A program made the translations under genes and the position numbers. From the NCBI GenBank assembly GCA_003153075.1, contig PMBW01000077.1, positions 20,957 to 27,882 on the forward strand: 6,926 bases of DNA, read 5' to 3'. Below, piece after piece: positions 1 through 5,715 of this stretch. The notes under the pieces were generated by a model, which was not told where the DNA came from, made no database searches, and worked only from the letters and a program-made list of their open reading frames with translations. The DNA is from Dehalococcoidia bacterium. GTDB lineage: Bacteria; Chloroflexota; Dehalococcoidia; Dehalococcoidales; Fen-1064. Every line of letters begins with the position of its first letter. Position 1 is the stretch's first letter.

Positions 1-1187
1 TTTTCCTGCGCCCACGGCGTGCCCGCCTGTTCGCCGAAATCGTCCAGCACCAGCAATTCGGAACTCCTGACACTTTCAAAATACTGGTCGTAGGAAACCT
101 TGCTATCGGGACTGAACGTCGAACGCAGGTGGTCCAGAAAATCCGGTACCACGATAAAAAGCGACGGTTTCCCCAGTTTATAGCGGTAATTAACGATCGC
201 CGAAGCCAGATGCGTCTTGCCGCAGCCGTTCACACCCGCGAAGACCAACCAGCCGTCCGGTGATTTGGCAAAATCCAGCGCCAGATTATAGGCGGCTTCC
301 AGGTTCTGCCGCTGCTCCAACGGTAAATTAGCCCGTTTCCAGTCGAAACTTTCAAAGGTCATCTTCTTTTGTAACTCAAACCACGGCGCCCAGCCGTTGG
401 AGTACAGCGCCGGGGTTTTACTGCCAATTGTATATATCTGGCAAAATTCGGTATTCGTTAACCGGCTGCGCGCCCTGTCTTCCAGCTCCTCGATCGGAGT
501 AATCGAAACAATCACAGTTGGTAACCGATTGGCATACCGGTGATTAAGTAACTGGTCAAGTTTTTCTTTTGCCCAGGGCGTGCTGGATTGTGCGCCGAAA
601 TCATCGATGATCAGCAGGGGGGCATTCTTGACCTGATCGAAGAATTCATCGTAGGGCATATCGCTGCCGGGGCTGAAACTGGCGCGCAGATGGTCTAGCA
701 GATCAGGAGTTGTAACATAAAAAGCGGGCTTTTTCCGCGAGATGCATTCATTGCCGATAGCAGCTGCCAGGTGGGTTTTTCCGCAGCCTGAAGGACCGGT
801 GATCACCAGCCAGCCTTCCGGTTTCAAAGCAAACGCCAGCGCAGCTTCATAAACCCGCCGGAATTGCGCCTGACTCGCGGCTTCTTTAATCTTGCCTTCG
901 GGGATCAAATTGGCGAAGGTCAAACGCGTCAGGTTCCCCAGATTGCTGTAGCTCTGCAAACGGGTCTGCCGTTTTGTATCGGTTTCCTGCTCCACACAGC
1001 GGCAGGGCACGATCCGGCTGTAGTCCGGTTTACCCGGAGCTAACAGCGGGTGCACGAACCTGTTACCCTTACAAACAGGACAAACCTTCTCGGGAGCTGC
1101 TGCTTCAGCGTTTGACGGCGTGGCCGTACTTTCCTTTGATGAATTTGTCAGGATCTGTTTTTTTAAAATCTCTGAGATGTGTTCCAT
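1..1187 (-). CDS. DnaC/DnaI-type AAA+ helicase loader with tandem ATPase domains (partial, C-terminus beyond window)
   Basis: The frame stays open from an ATG at 1187 to the left edge, giving 395 residues without a stop. Residues 36-64 carry a CPVC...PCRC cysteine pattern (C36, C39, C62, C64), probably a zinc-binding module like the N-terminal helicase-interaction domain of DnaI. AAA+ domain 1 has Walker A GPSGCGKTHL (131-140), Walker B LLIIDDFG (191-198) and the family's arginine motif RARSRL (238-243). A second domain follows with Walker A GVNGCGKTHL (318-327) and Walker B LLVLDDFG (378-385); its sensor and arginine motifs lie beyond the window. The family loads DnaB-type helicase rings onto DNA using ATP, which fits dnaB and a DnaD-like gene just upstream. 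Well-known loaders have one ATPase domain, so the tandem form is odd. The start is supported by GAAGG eight bases upstream; the next canonical in-frame start, GTG at residue 45, would remove the first cysteine pair. A GTG directly before the ATG is an alternative. Family call is firm; exact role is inferred. Confidence 0.9.
   Translation of the reverse strand, partial: MEHISEILKKQILTNSSKESTATPSNAEAAAPEKVCPVCKGNRFVHPLLAPGKPDYSRIVPCRCVEQETDTKRQTRLQSYSNLGNLTRLTFANLIPEGKIKEAASQAQFRRVYEAALAFALKPEGWLVITGPSGCGKTHLAAAIGNECISRKKPAFYVTTPDLLDHLRASFSPGSDMPYDEFFDQVKNAPLLIIDDFGAQSSTPWAKEKLDQLLNHRYANRLPTVIVSITPIEELEDRARSRLTNTEFCQIYTIGSKTPALYSNGWAPWFELQKKMTFESFDWKRANLPLEQRQNLEAAYNLALDFAKSPDGWLVFAGVNGCGKTHLASAIVNYRYKLGKPSLFIVVPDFLDHLRSTFSPDSKVSYDQYFESVRSSELLVLDDFGEQAGTPWAQE
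3..923 (-). repeat. Tandem duplication of the AAA+ domain coding segment (two 360-base units, 561-base period)
   Basis: Within the loader gene, residues 89-208 (564-923) align without gaps to residues 276-395 (3-362), an exact offset of 187 residues. In the core from GWLV to the TPWA.E motif I count 45 identical positions of 84 by hand; the lead-in segment (residues 89-124) is much more diverged, sharing TF, a Tyr and the A-L.FA pattern. The true second unit extends past the left edge. The divergence indicates an old in-frame duplication or fusion, not a recent DNA repeat or an assembly error. Confidence 0.85.
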
Positions 1188-1818
1188 CACTCTTGCCTTC
1201 GGTCTCCCAGCGTTCCAGAATGGCGGAAATATAGCGCCAGTTCCGTTTACCGGCATTAACAGCTTCTTTTATGGCATCCTTGATCCATACCGCGGGATAC
1301 GTTTTTTCCGCGTCCCGCAATTCTTCGGCGATCATCGGCGTTAATAACCCGATGTTTTCTTCATACATCGTGAAGATATTTACTGGTTTTTCCGTAATCA
1401 ATTCGGGCGTTATGCGTTTGGCGATCAACGCGGGCAGATGCATCTCTCCGTTCAGGATTTTTTCAACGGCTTCCCGGTTGGCCCCGGTATTCAGCAAATA
1501 AACATCTTCCTGCTTACCGTCTTCACCGGCGATATGTAATAATGTTTTTCTTCTGACAGCAGCAGACAACGCCTGCCTGATGGTATTTTCAATGTTATCG
1601 CCAATGTCTCGCAAACCGGCAATTAGACTCGTATCCCCCGCCAGTTCCTGAAAAGAGACATACTGTGGAAAACCCTTTTTGAAATAGAGCAGGCGGAAAA
1701 CATGCAGGGTTAATCTCAATTCCGCCAGGTCGGTAATTTCCGGCAGCAGATTGCTCAGGAAAATATTCGGCACGGGTGTATATTCCATTCTGGCCGGAAA
1801 ACCAACGAACTCCGTCAT
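1105..1818 (-). CDS. DnaD-domain replication protein
   Basis: This 237-residue protein has a likely N-terminal winged-helix region (about residues 15-110) and a C-terminal DnaD/DnaB_2-type domain (about 146-208). The latter includes IFTMYEENIG (148-157) and the helix NWRYISAILERW, which carries the family's Y-x3-I-x3-W signature (Y196, I200, W204). DnaD-family proteins bind and remodel DNA and help bring the helicase and its loader to origins or restart sites; that role is inferred here from family and context. It starts in an ATGA overlap with the dnaB stop, which suggests translational coupling, and its last 27 codons overlap the loader gene in another frame. The tail after residue 208 is charged and probably flexible. 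A second Met at residue 11 is a possible alternative start, but the first gives the tight overlap. A phage origin is unlikely because housekeeping genes flank it. Confidence 0.85.
   Translation of the reverse strand: MTEFVGFPARMEYTPVPNIFLSNLLPEITDLAELRLTLHVFRLLYFKKGFPQYVSFQELAGDTSLIAGLRDIGDNIENTIRQALSAAVRRKTLLHIAGEDGKQEDVYLLNTGANREAVEKILNGEMHLPALIAKRITPELITEKPVNIFTMYEENIGLLTPMIAEELRDAEKTYPAVWIKDAIKEAVNAGKRNWRYISAILERWETEGKSDGTHLRDFKKTDPDKFIKGKYGHAVKR
1196..1200 (-). promoter_or_regulatory. Ribosome binding site for the helicase loader gene, inside the DnaD-like gene
   Basis: GAAGG on the minus strand lies eight bases before the ATG at 1187. It is a partial Shine-Dalgarno match, but it sits at a good distance and supports a start that overlaps the upstream gene by 83 bases. 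The site lies wholly in the coding region of the DnaD-like protein. Confidence 0.5.
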
Positions 1819-3188
1819 ATCAGGCTTTCTTCTTGCAATGCAATATTTTCAAACCGGAAATATTTCGGCGTAAAATGCACACTAATCTCACCCGTAGGGC
1901 CGTTGCGGTGTTTGGCCACGTGAATATTGGCAATACCTTCCGGGTATTCCTGGCCGGGATGGTCGGCATCCCATTTCTCTCGGGTGGGATAGTAGTAATC
2001 CTGGCGGTAGATGAAGACAACCATATCGGCATCCTGTTCGATCGTACCGGAATCACGCAGGTCGGAGAGCTGCGGCTGCCTGTCCTGCCGGGCTTCGGCG
2101 GCGCGGCTCAATTGTGAAACAGCGATCACCGGCACCTGCAGATCACGCGCCAGCGCTTTCAGGTTACGGGTAATGTAACCGATTTCCTGCACGCGGTTGT
2201 TCATCATACCGTCGGCATCGATCAAACCCAGGTGGTCAATTATGATCATGTTTACTTTCTGTTCGTAGAGCAAGCGCCGGGCCTTGCTGCGGATTTCGGA
2301 GATACGCAGTTTCGGCGAATCGTCAATATAGATCTTCGTTTCGGAAAGCGTGCCGATGGCGTTCAGAATTTTCCTTTCATCCATTTCCGAATGCATGCCG
2401 AGGCGGACATGGGTGGAAAGGACGCTGGCTTCGGTGGCGATCAACCTGGTCACCAGTTCTTCGCCGGACATTTCCAGGCTGAAGATGGCCACGCAGGCAT
2501 TCTGTTCTATGCAGGCGTTGCGGGCGATATTCAGGGCAAATGATGTTTTACCCATACCGGGACGGCCTGCCACAATGATCAGGTCGGAACGCCCGAATCC
2601 CGCGGTAATATTGTCTAAGGCGTGAAAACCGGACATCACCTTCTGGATTTGCACAGGCTGCCCGTCTTCCCCCACGGGATGCGGTTCAAAGTACAAATTC
2701 AGTACATCGCGGACATGCAGGAAATCACGCGTCCCGCGGGTCTGACTCAATTTGAGCAGGATATCTTCGGCTTTACTGATGCTGTTGTGCGGTTCGGCAT
2801 CGGCCTGGAACCCGATGTTGGTAATCTGCTGACCGGCAGTGATCAGGTGTCGGCTGATAGACAGGCGGTAGACGATTTGCGCATAATCCTGGATATCCAG
2901 CGGCGTCGGCACCACGGAGATCAGGTGGGAAAGGTAAGCCACCCCGCCACACTGCTCCAGCTTACCCAGACGATCCAGTTCCTGCGCCACCGTGATCTGG
3001 TTGATCGACTCGCTGCGGGTATAAAGCGTCAGGCACGCATCATATAACCACTGGTGCGGCTCATGGTAAAAATCACCTTTCTGGAGGAGGGTGGCAATCT
3101 CATAGATTGCCGCGCCGTCAATCAGCAGCGAACCGATAACCGCTTCTTCCGCGGAAATATCGTGAGGGGGGAGTTTATCGTTATACAC
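1815..3188 (-). CDS. dnaB: Replicative DNA helicase DnaB
   Basis: This 457-residue protein is the hexameric ATP-driven helicase that unwinds DNA ahead of the replisome. The N-terminal primase-interaction domain covers about residues 8-110 (PPHDISAEEAVIGSLL near the start) and a linker leads to the RecA-like motor from about 185. Visible motifs are Walker A GRPGMGKTS (208-216), the SLEM segment with the likely catalytic E239, Walker B MIIIDHL (314-320), the QLSRAAEAR and LRDSGTIEQDAD blocks (359-388), and the arginine-finger region KHRNGPTG (426-433). Length is normal. Walker B continues as DHLGL where DYLQL is common. The start is GTG at 3188, with AGGAG nine bases upstream. No intein or insertion interrupts the motor. 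It lies 33 bases after rplI, a common bacterial pairing, and its stop overlaps the start of the DnaD-like gene by four bases. Confidence 0.97.
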   Translation of the reverse strand: MYNDKLPPHDISAEEAVIGSLLIDGAAIYEIATLLQKGDFYHEPHQWLYDACLTLYTRSESINQITVAQELDRLGKLEQCGGVAYLSHLISVVPTPLDIQDYAQIVYRLSISRHLITAGQQITNIGFQADAEPHNSISKAEDILLKLSQTRGTRDFLHVRDVLNLYFEPHPVGEDGQPVQIQKVMSGFHALDNITAGFGRSDLIIVAGRPGMGKTSFALNIARNACIEQNACVAIFSLEMSGEELVTRLIATEASVLSTHVRLGMHSEMDERKILNAIGTLSETKIYIDDSPKLRISEIRSKARRLLYEQKVNMIIIDHLGLIDADGMMNNRVQEIGYITRNLKALARDLQVPVIAVSQLSRAAEARQDRQPQLSDLRDSGTIEQDADMVVFIYRQDYYYPTREKWDADHPGQEYPEGIANIHVAKHRNGPTGEISVHFTPKYFRFENIALQEESLI

Positions 3189-3197
3189 GATAGTGCG

Positions 3198-3202
3198 CTC
3201 CT
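3198..3202 (-). promoter_or_regulatory. Ribosome binding site that fixes the dnaB GTG start
   Basis: AGGAG on the minus strand sits nine bases before the GTG at 3188. No ATG lies nearby in frame, and the translation from this GTG matches the usual DnaB N-terminus, so the GTG start is well supported. Confidence 0.75.
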
Positions 3203-3221
3203 GGTCACTTAAAAAAGGCAG

Positions 3222-3677
3222 TTAAGCCGCTTCCTCAGAGACCACTGTTACTTTAATTTTTGTGGCAATATCTTTACCGAGTTTAATGGGGACTTCATAA
3301 GTTCCGGCTGAACGGATAGGTTCGGCCAGTTCGATTTTTCTCTTGTCGATGGTGATTTTCATGGAGCTTTCCAGCCCCGTGGCAATATCAGCCGAGGTGA
3401 TACTACCATACAGCCTTCCCTGCTGTCCAACTTTCGCTTTAATACTGATCTCTTTACCTTCGAGTTCAGCGGCCAGCGCTTTCATTTCTGCTTCCGTCTT
3501 GGCGGCAACACGCGCCCTGGCTTTGATCTGCGCCTCGACATTCTTGATATCTCCGGCTTTGGCAGGCATCGCCAATTTGTGCGGTATTAAAAAGTTCTTG
3601 CCGTAGCCGTCGGCAACTTCTTTAATTTGACCGGCTTTACCCACATTGGGCACATCTTCCATGAATACAACTTTCAT
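3222..3677 (-). CDS. rplI: Large-subunit ribosomal protein bL9
   Basis: This 151-residue protein is a structural component of the 50S ribosomal subunit that binds 23S rRNA near the L1 stalk. The N-terminal domain shows the L9 signature from MKVVFMEDVPNVGKAG through DGYGKNFLIP (residues 1-32). A lysine- and alanine-rich connecting helix runs from about 42 to 74, and the C-terminal domain includes GRLYGSIT (88-94 region). Length is typical for the family. The ATG start is preceded by AAGGAG at five bases' spacing. It lies between trxB and dnaB; the rplI-dnaB neighbourhood is widespread, but the usual rpsF-ssb-rpsR partners are absent here. Confidence 0.97.
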   Translation of the reverse strand: MKVVFMEDVPNVGKAGQIKEVADGYGKNFLIPHKLAMPAKAGDIKNVEAQIKARARVAAKTEAEMKALAAELEGKEISIKAKVGQQGRLYGSITSADIATGLESSMKITIDKRKIELAEPIRSAGTYEVPIKLGKDIATKIKVTVVSEEAA

Positions 3678-3682
3678 ATTAT

Positions 3683-3688
3683 CTCCTT
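3683..3688 (-). promoter_or_regulatory. Strong ribosome binding site for rplI
   Basis: AAGGAG on the minus strand lies five bases before the rplI ATG. It is the closest match to the Shine-Dalgarno consensus in the window, as expected for a highly expressed ribosomal protein. Confidence 0.8.
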
Positions 3689-3695
3689 TAATGTA

Positions 3696-3701
3696 ATTAT
3701 A
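3696..3701 (-). promoter_or_regulatory. Possible -10 box of an internal promoter before rplI
   Basis: A perfect TATAAT lies in the 53-base trxB-rplI gap, about 18 bases upstream of the rplI start codon. Initiation a few bases downstream would leave a very short leader that just includes the ribosome binding site. No convincing -35 hexamer is seen 16-18 bases upstream, and the gap is AT-rich, so this may be chance. Confidence 0.25.
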
Positions 3702-3705
3702 CTTT

Positions 3706-3743
3706 AAGTCAGCGGTATGAACGTTATCAATTATACCGTACTT
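3706..3743 (-). other. Imperfect inverted repeat across the trxB stop and the rplI leader
   Basis: CGGTAT (3733-3738 on the minus strand) can pair with ATACCG (3713-3718) around a 14-base loop. An outer AAGT/ACTT pair (3740-3743 with 3706-3709) extends it past a small asymmetric bulge. The trxB stop codon is within the structure. It lacks the GC-rich stem and a strong U-run of a typical terminator, so it is at most a weak attenuator, processing site or RNA-stability element. Confidence 0.3.
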
Positions 3744-4660
3744 TCAGTTAAATATTTCTGAGCGTAAACAGCAGCTGTTGCGCCGTCCCCGGCGGCGGTG
3801 ATCGCCTGGCGGGCGGAATTGTGACGGATATCCCCGGCGGCTAAAATACCCGGGATGGCTGTTTCCATTTTTTCATTGGTAATGATATAACCGGATTCAT
3901 CCAACGGCAGGATTCCCTTGACGTACTCCGTATCCGGATTAGTCCCAACCGAGATAAAAACCCCATCGACAGCCATTTCTGATGTCATCCCGGTTTTCAC
4001 ATTCAGCAGTTTTATCTTTTCCACCATCACTGTGCCCTCGATGGCTGCAACTGCGGTATTCCAGATAAAATCGATTTTCGGCTCGGACCGTAATTTTTCC
4101 TGCAACACATGCCCGGCGCGCAGCTGATCGCGGCGGTGGACGATCGTAATTTTCGAGGCAAATTTGGTCAGGTGCAAAGCCTCGGTAATTGCGGTGTCCC
4201 CCCCTCCCACCACCACCACCTTCAGGTCGCGGAAAAAAGCGCCGTCGCAGACTGCGCAGTAAGAAACACCCCTGCCGGTCAGTTTGCTTTCCCCTTCCAC
4301 CAATAATTTTTTCCGGACGGCGCCGCCGGCCATGATGACCGCTTTGCCGGTCAAATCGCCTTCGGTGGTTCTTACAGTTTTCATTGTTCCCTGAATTTCC
4401 AGCCCGGTCACTTCCCCGTTGATTATCTTTAATCCGTGTTTCAGCGCTTGCTCGTGCATTTTTTCGCCGAGCTCCTGCCCGCTGATACCTTCCGGGAATC
4501 CGCTGAAATTCTCCACGTGTTCGGCATACGTGATCTGCCCGCCGAAGATCCCTTTTTCGATCAATACACTGGTTAAGCCCGCCCGCGCGGTATACATACC
4601 CGCGGTTAATCCGGCGGGCCCGCCCCCGATGATAATTACCTCGTAGATTTCACCGCTCAA
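3731..4660 (-). CDS. trxB: Thioredoxin reductase (NADPH, FAD)
   Basis: This 309-residue flavoprotein matches the low-molecular-weight bacterial thioredoxin reductases, which pass electrons from NADPH through FAD and a redox disulfide to thioredoxin in the cytoplasm. Visible features are the FAD-binding IIGGGPAG (10-17), the redox-active CAVC followed by DG (135-140), the NADPH-binding GGGDTA (152-157) with HRRDQLRA (175-182) downstream, and the C-terminal FAD motif AAGDIR (274-279). The HRR pattern fits NADPH preference. Length is normal and no key motif is missing. The start is TTG at 4660, with CGGAG eight bases upstream. The gene lies 32 bases after plsX. No thioredoxin gene is seen in the window. 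Confidence 0.95.
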   Translation of the reverse strand: MSGEIYEVIIIGGGPAGLTAGMYTARAGLTSVLIEKGIFGGQITYAEHVENFSGFPEGISGQELGEKMHEQALKHGLKIINGEVTGLEIQGTMKTVRTTEGDLTGKAVIMAGGAVRKKLLVEGESKLTGRGVSYCAVCDGAFFRDLKVVVVGGGDTAITEALHLTKFASKITIVHRRDQLRAGHVLQEKLRSEPKIDFIWNTAVAAIEGTVMVEKIKLLNVKTGMTSEMAVDGVFISVGTNPDTEYVKGILPLDESGYIITNEKMETAIPGILAAGDIRHNSARQAITAAGDGATAAVYAQKYLTESTV

Positions 4661-4668
4661 GGTTTATA

Positions 4669-4673
4669 CTCCG
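4669..4673 (-). promoter_or_regulatory. Ribosome binding site that supports the trxB TTG start
   Basis: CGGAG on the minus strand sits eight bases before TTG at 4660. No ATG precedes the FAD-binding motif at a suitable position, and the first residues from this TTG match the family's usual N-terminal length, so TTG initiation is the best reading. Confidence 0.65.
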
Positions 4674-4692
4674 TTTACTAATCCAATAACAA

Positions 4693-5715
4693 CTAAGCGT
4701 TTGGCTCACCGTTCGTATCGCTGGGCTGCACAACAGGTTCGGTAAATTTATATTGTTGAATGATCTGGCAAACATTCCGGTCGATGCTTTGTTTGGCCAT
4801 GCCGATGGCATTTCTGATCGCCTTCGCCTGGCTGCGTCCATGGGAAATAATAACATTACCGTTTAATCCCAGCAGGCACGCCCCGCCGGACTCCCGGTAA
4901 TCGATCCTTTTCACCAGCGAACCAAACCCGACATCCATCTGCATTGAATCCGAAGTAGAGTTGGTCTGCCCGATAGTTTTCAGTTTTAAAAAGGCTTCTC
5001 CCACACCTTCCAGGGTTTTCAGCACGACATTGCCGGTAAATCCATCCGTCACCACGACATCGGCCATTCCCTTGGACAGATTCTGCCCTTCAATATTGCC
5101 GACGAAGTTTAAATCTGACGCCTTCAATACCTGGTATGTTTGACTGGTCAAAGCATTACCTTTCTTCTCTTCCTCACCGTTATTGAGCAGAGCGATACGC
5201 GGTGATAGCACTCCAAAAACCTCTCTGACATAGATATTGCCCATCTGGGCAAATTGCAGCAAATGTTTCGGACGGCAATTGGGATTAGCGCCGCAATCCA
5301 GCAGCAGGAACGGGCTAGTGATATTGATAGTGATAATACTGCCGATTGCCGGGCGTTCGATCCCTTCCACCCTGCCCAGCATGGCAAACGCCGCGAACAT
5401 TACGGCTCCCGTGCTGCCGGCGGAAACAAAAGCCGCCGCCTTACCGGTTTTCACCATATTTACACCCACTACGATGGAGGAGTTTTGCTTTTTCGTCACG
5501 GCTTCGATCGGGGATTCCGCGTCATCGATGTATTCCGGCGCATCGACGATGGAAATATCCAGGTCCTTCATATGACGCCGGGCTTGTACATGCAGGATTT
5601 CTTTTTTCCCCACCAGCGCAATCCCGATTTTGAAGTCCTGCGCGGCTTTCACCGCTCCTTTAACTATTTCATGCGGGGCGTATTCTCCACCCGAGGCGTC
5701 AACTGCGATTATCAT
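4693..5715 (-). CDS. plsX: Phosphate acyltransferase PlsX (acyl-ACP:phosphate acyltransferase)
   Basis: This 340-residue protein matches PlsX, a peripheral membrane enzyme that turns acyl-ACP and phosphate into acyl-phosphate, the acyl donor for PlsY at the first step of phospholipid synthesis. Diagnostic stretches are the N-terminal AVDASGGEYAP (4-14), SAGSTGA (98-104), LLLDCGAN (137-144), VVVTDGFTGNVVLK (220-233) and ESGGACLLGLNG...SHGRS (275-295). Small departures from the commonest forms are S for M in AVDAMGG, EY for DH, and SAGSTGA for SAGNTGA; none looks disabling. Length is normal. The polar tail after about 325 is probably disordered. The ATG overlaps the upstream amidohydrolase stop as ATGA, with AGGAG five bases before it, so translation is likely coupled. 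Usual neighbours such as fapR, fabD, fabH or rpmF are absent. Confidence 0.95.
   Translation of the reverse strand: MIIAVDASGGEYAPHEIVKGAVKAAQDFKIGIALVGKKEILHVQARRHMKDLDISIVDAPEYIDDAESPIEAVTKKQNSSIVVGVNMVKTGKAAAFVSAGSTGAVMFAAFAMLGRVEGIERPAIGSIITINITSPFLLLDCGANPNCRPKHLLQFAQMGNIYVREVFGVLSPRIALLNNGEEEKKGNALTSQTYQVLKASDLNFVGNIEGQNLSKGMADVVVTDGFTGNVVLKTLEGVGEAFLKLKTIGQTNSTSDSMQMDVGFGSLVKRIDYRESGGACLLGLNGNVIISHGRSQAKAIRNAIGMAKQSIDRNVCQIIQQYKFTEPVVQPSDTNGEPNA

Noticed and set aside
3..923. The AAA+ duplication as an assembly duplication or recent unequal crossover
   Set aside because: The two copies differ at nearly half of the core residues and much more in the lead-in, so they are old and diverged rather than a collapsed or repeated read artefact.
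1..1187. Loader as an IstB-type transposon helper
   Set aside because: IstB proteins share this ATPase fold, but no transposase gene or terminal repeats are visible and the gene is embedded behind dnaB and a DnaD-like gene, which points to a replication role. The region left of the window is not visible.
974..1344. Short plus-strand frames opposite the loader and DnaD-like genes
   Set aside because: They are antisense to well-supported coding sequence, have no convincing ribosome binding sites and show no recognisable domains.
3730..3735. A second TATAAT on the minus strand at the trxB stop codon
   Set aside because: It overlaps the last codons of trxB, has no -35 partner at suitable spacing, and is explained by the Val codon plus TAA stop and following bases.
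3706..3743. Inverted repeat as a Rho-independent terminator after trxB
   Set aside because: The stem is short and interrupted, the loop is 14 bases and no clear U-run follows, so termination is not supported.
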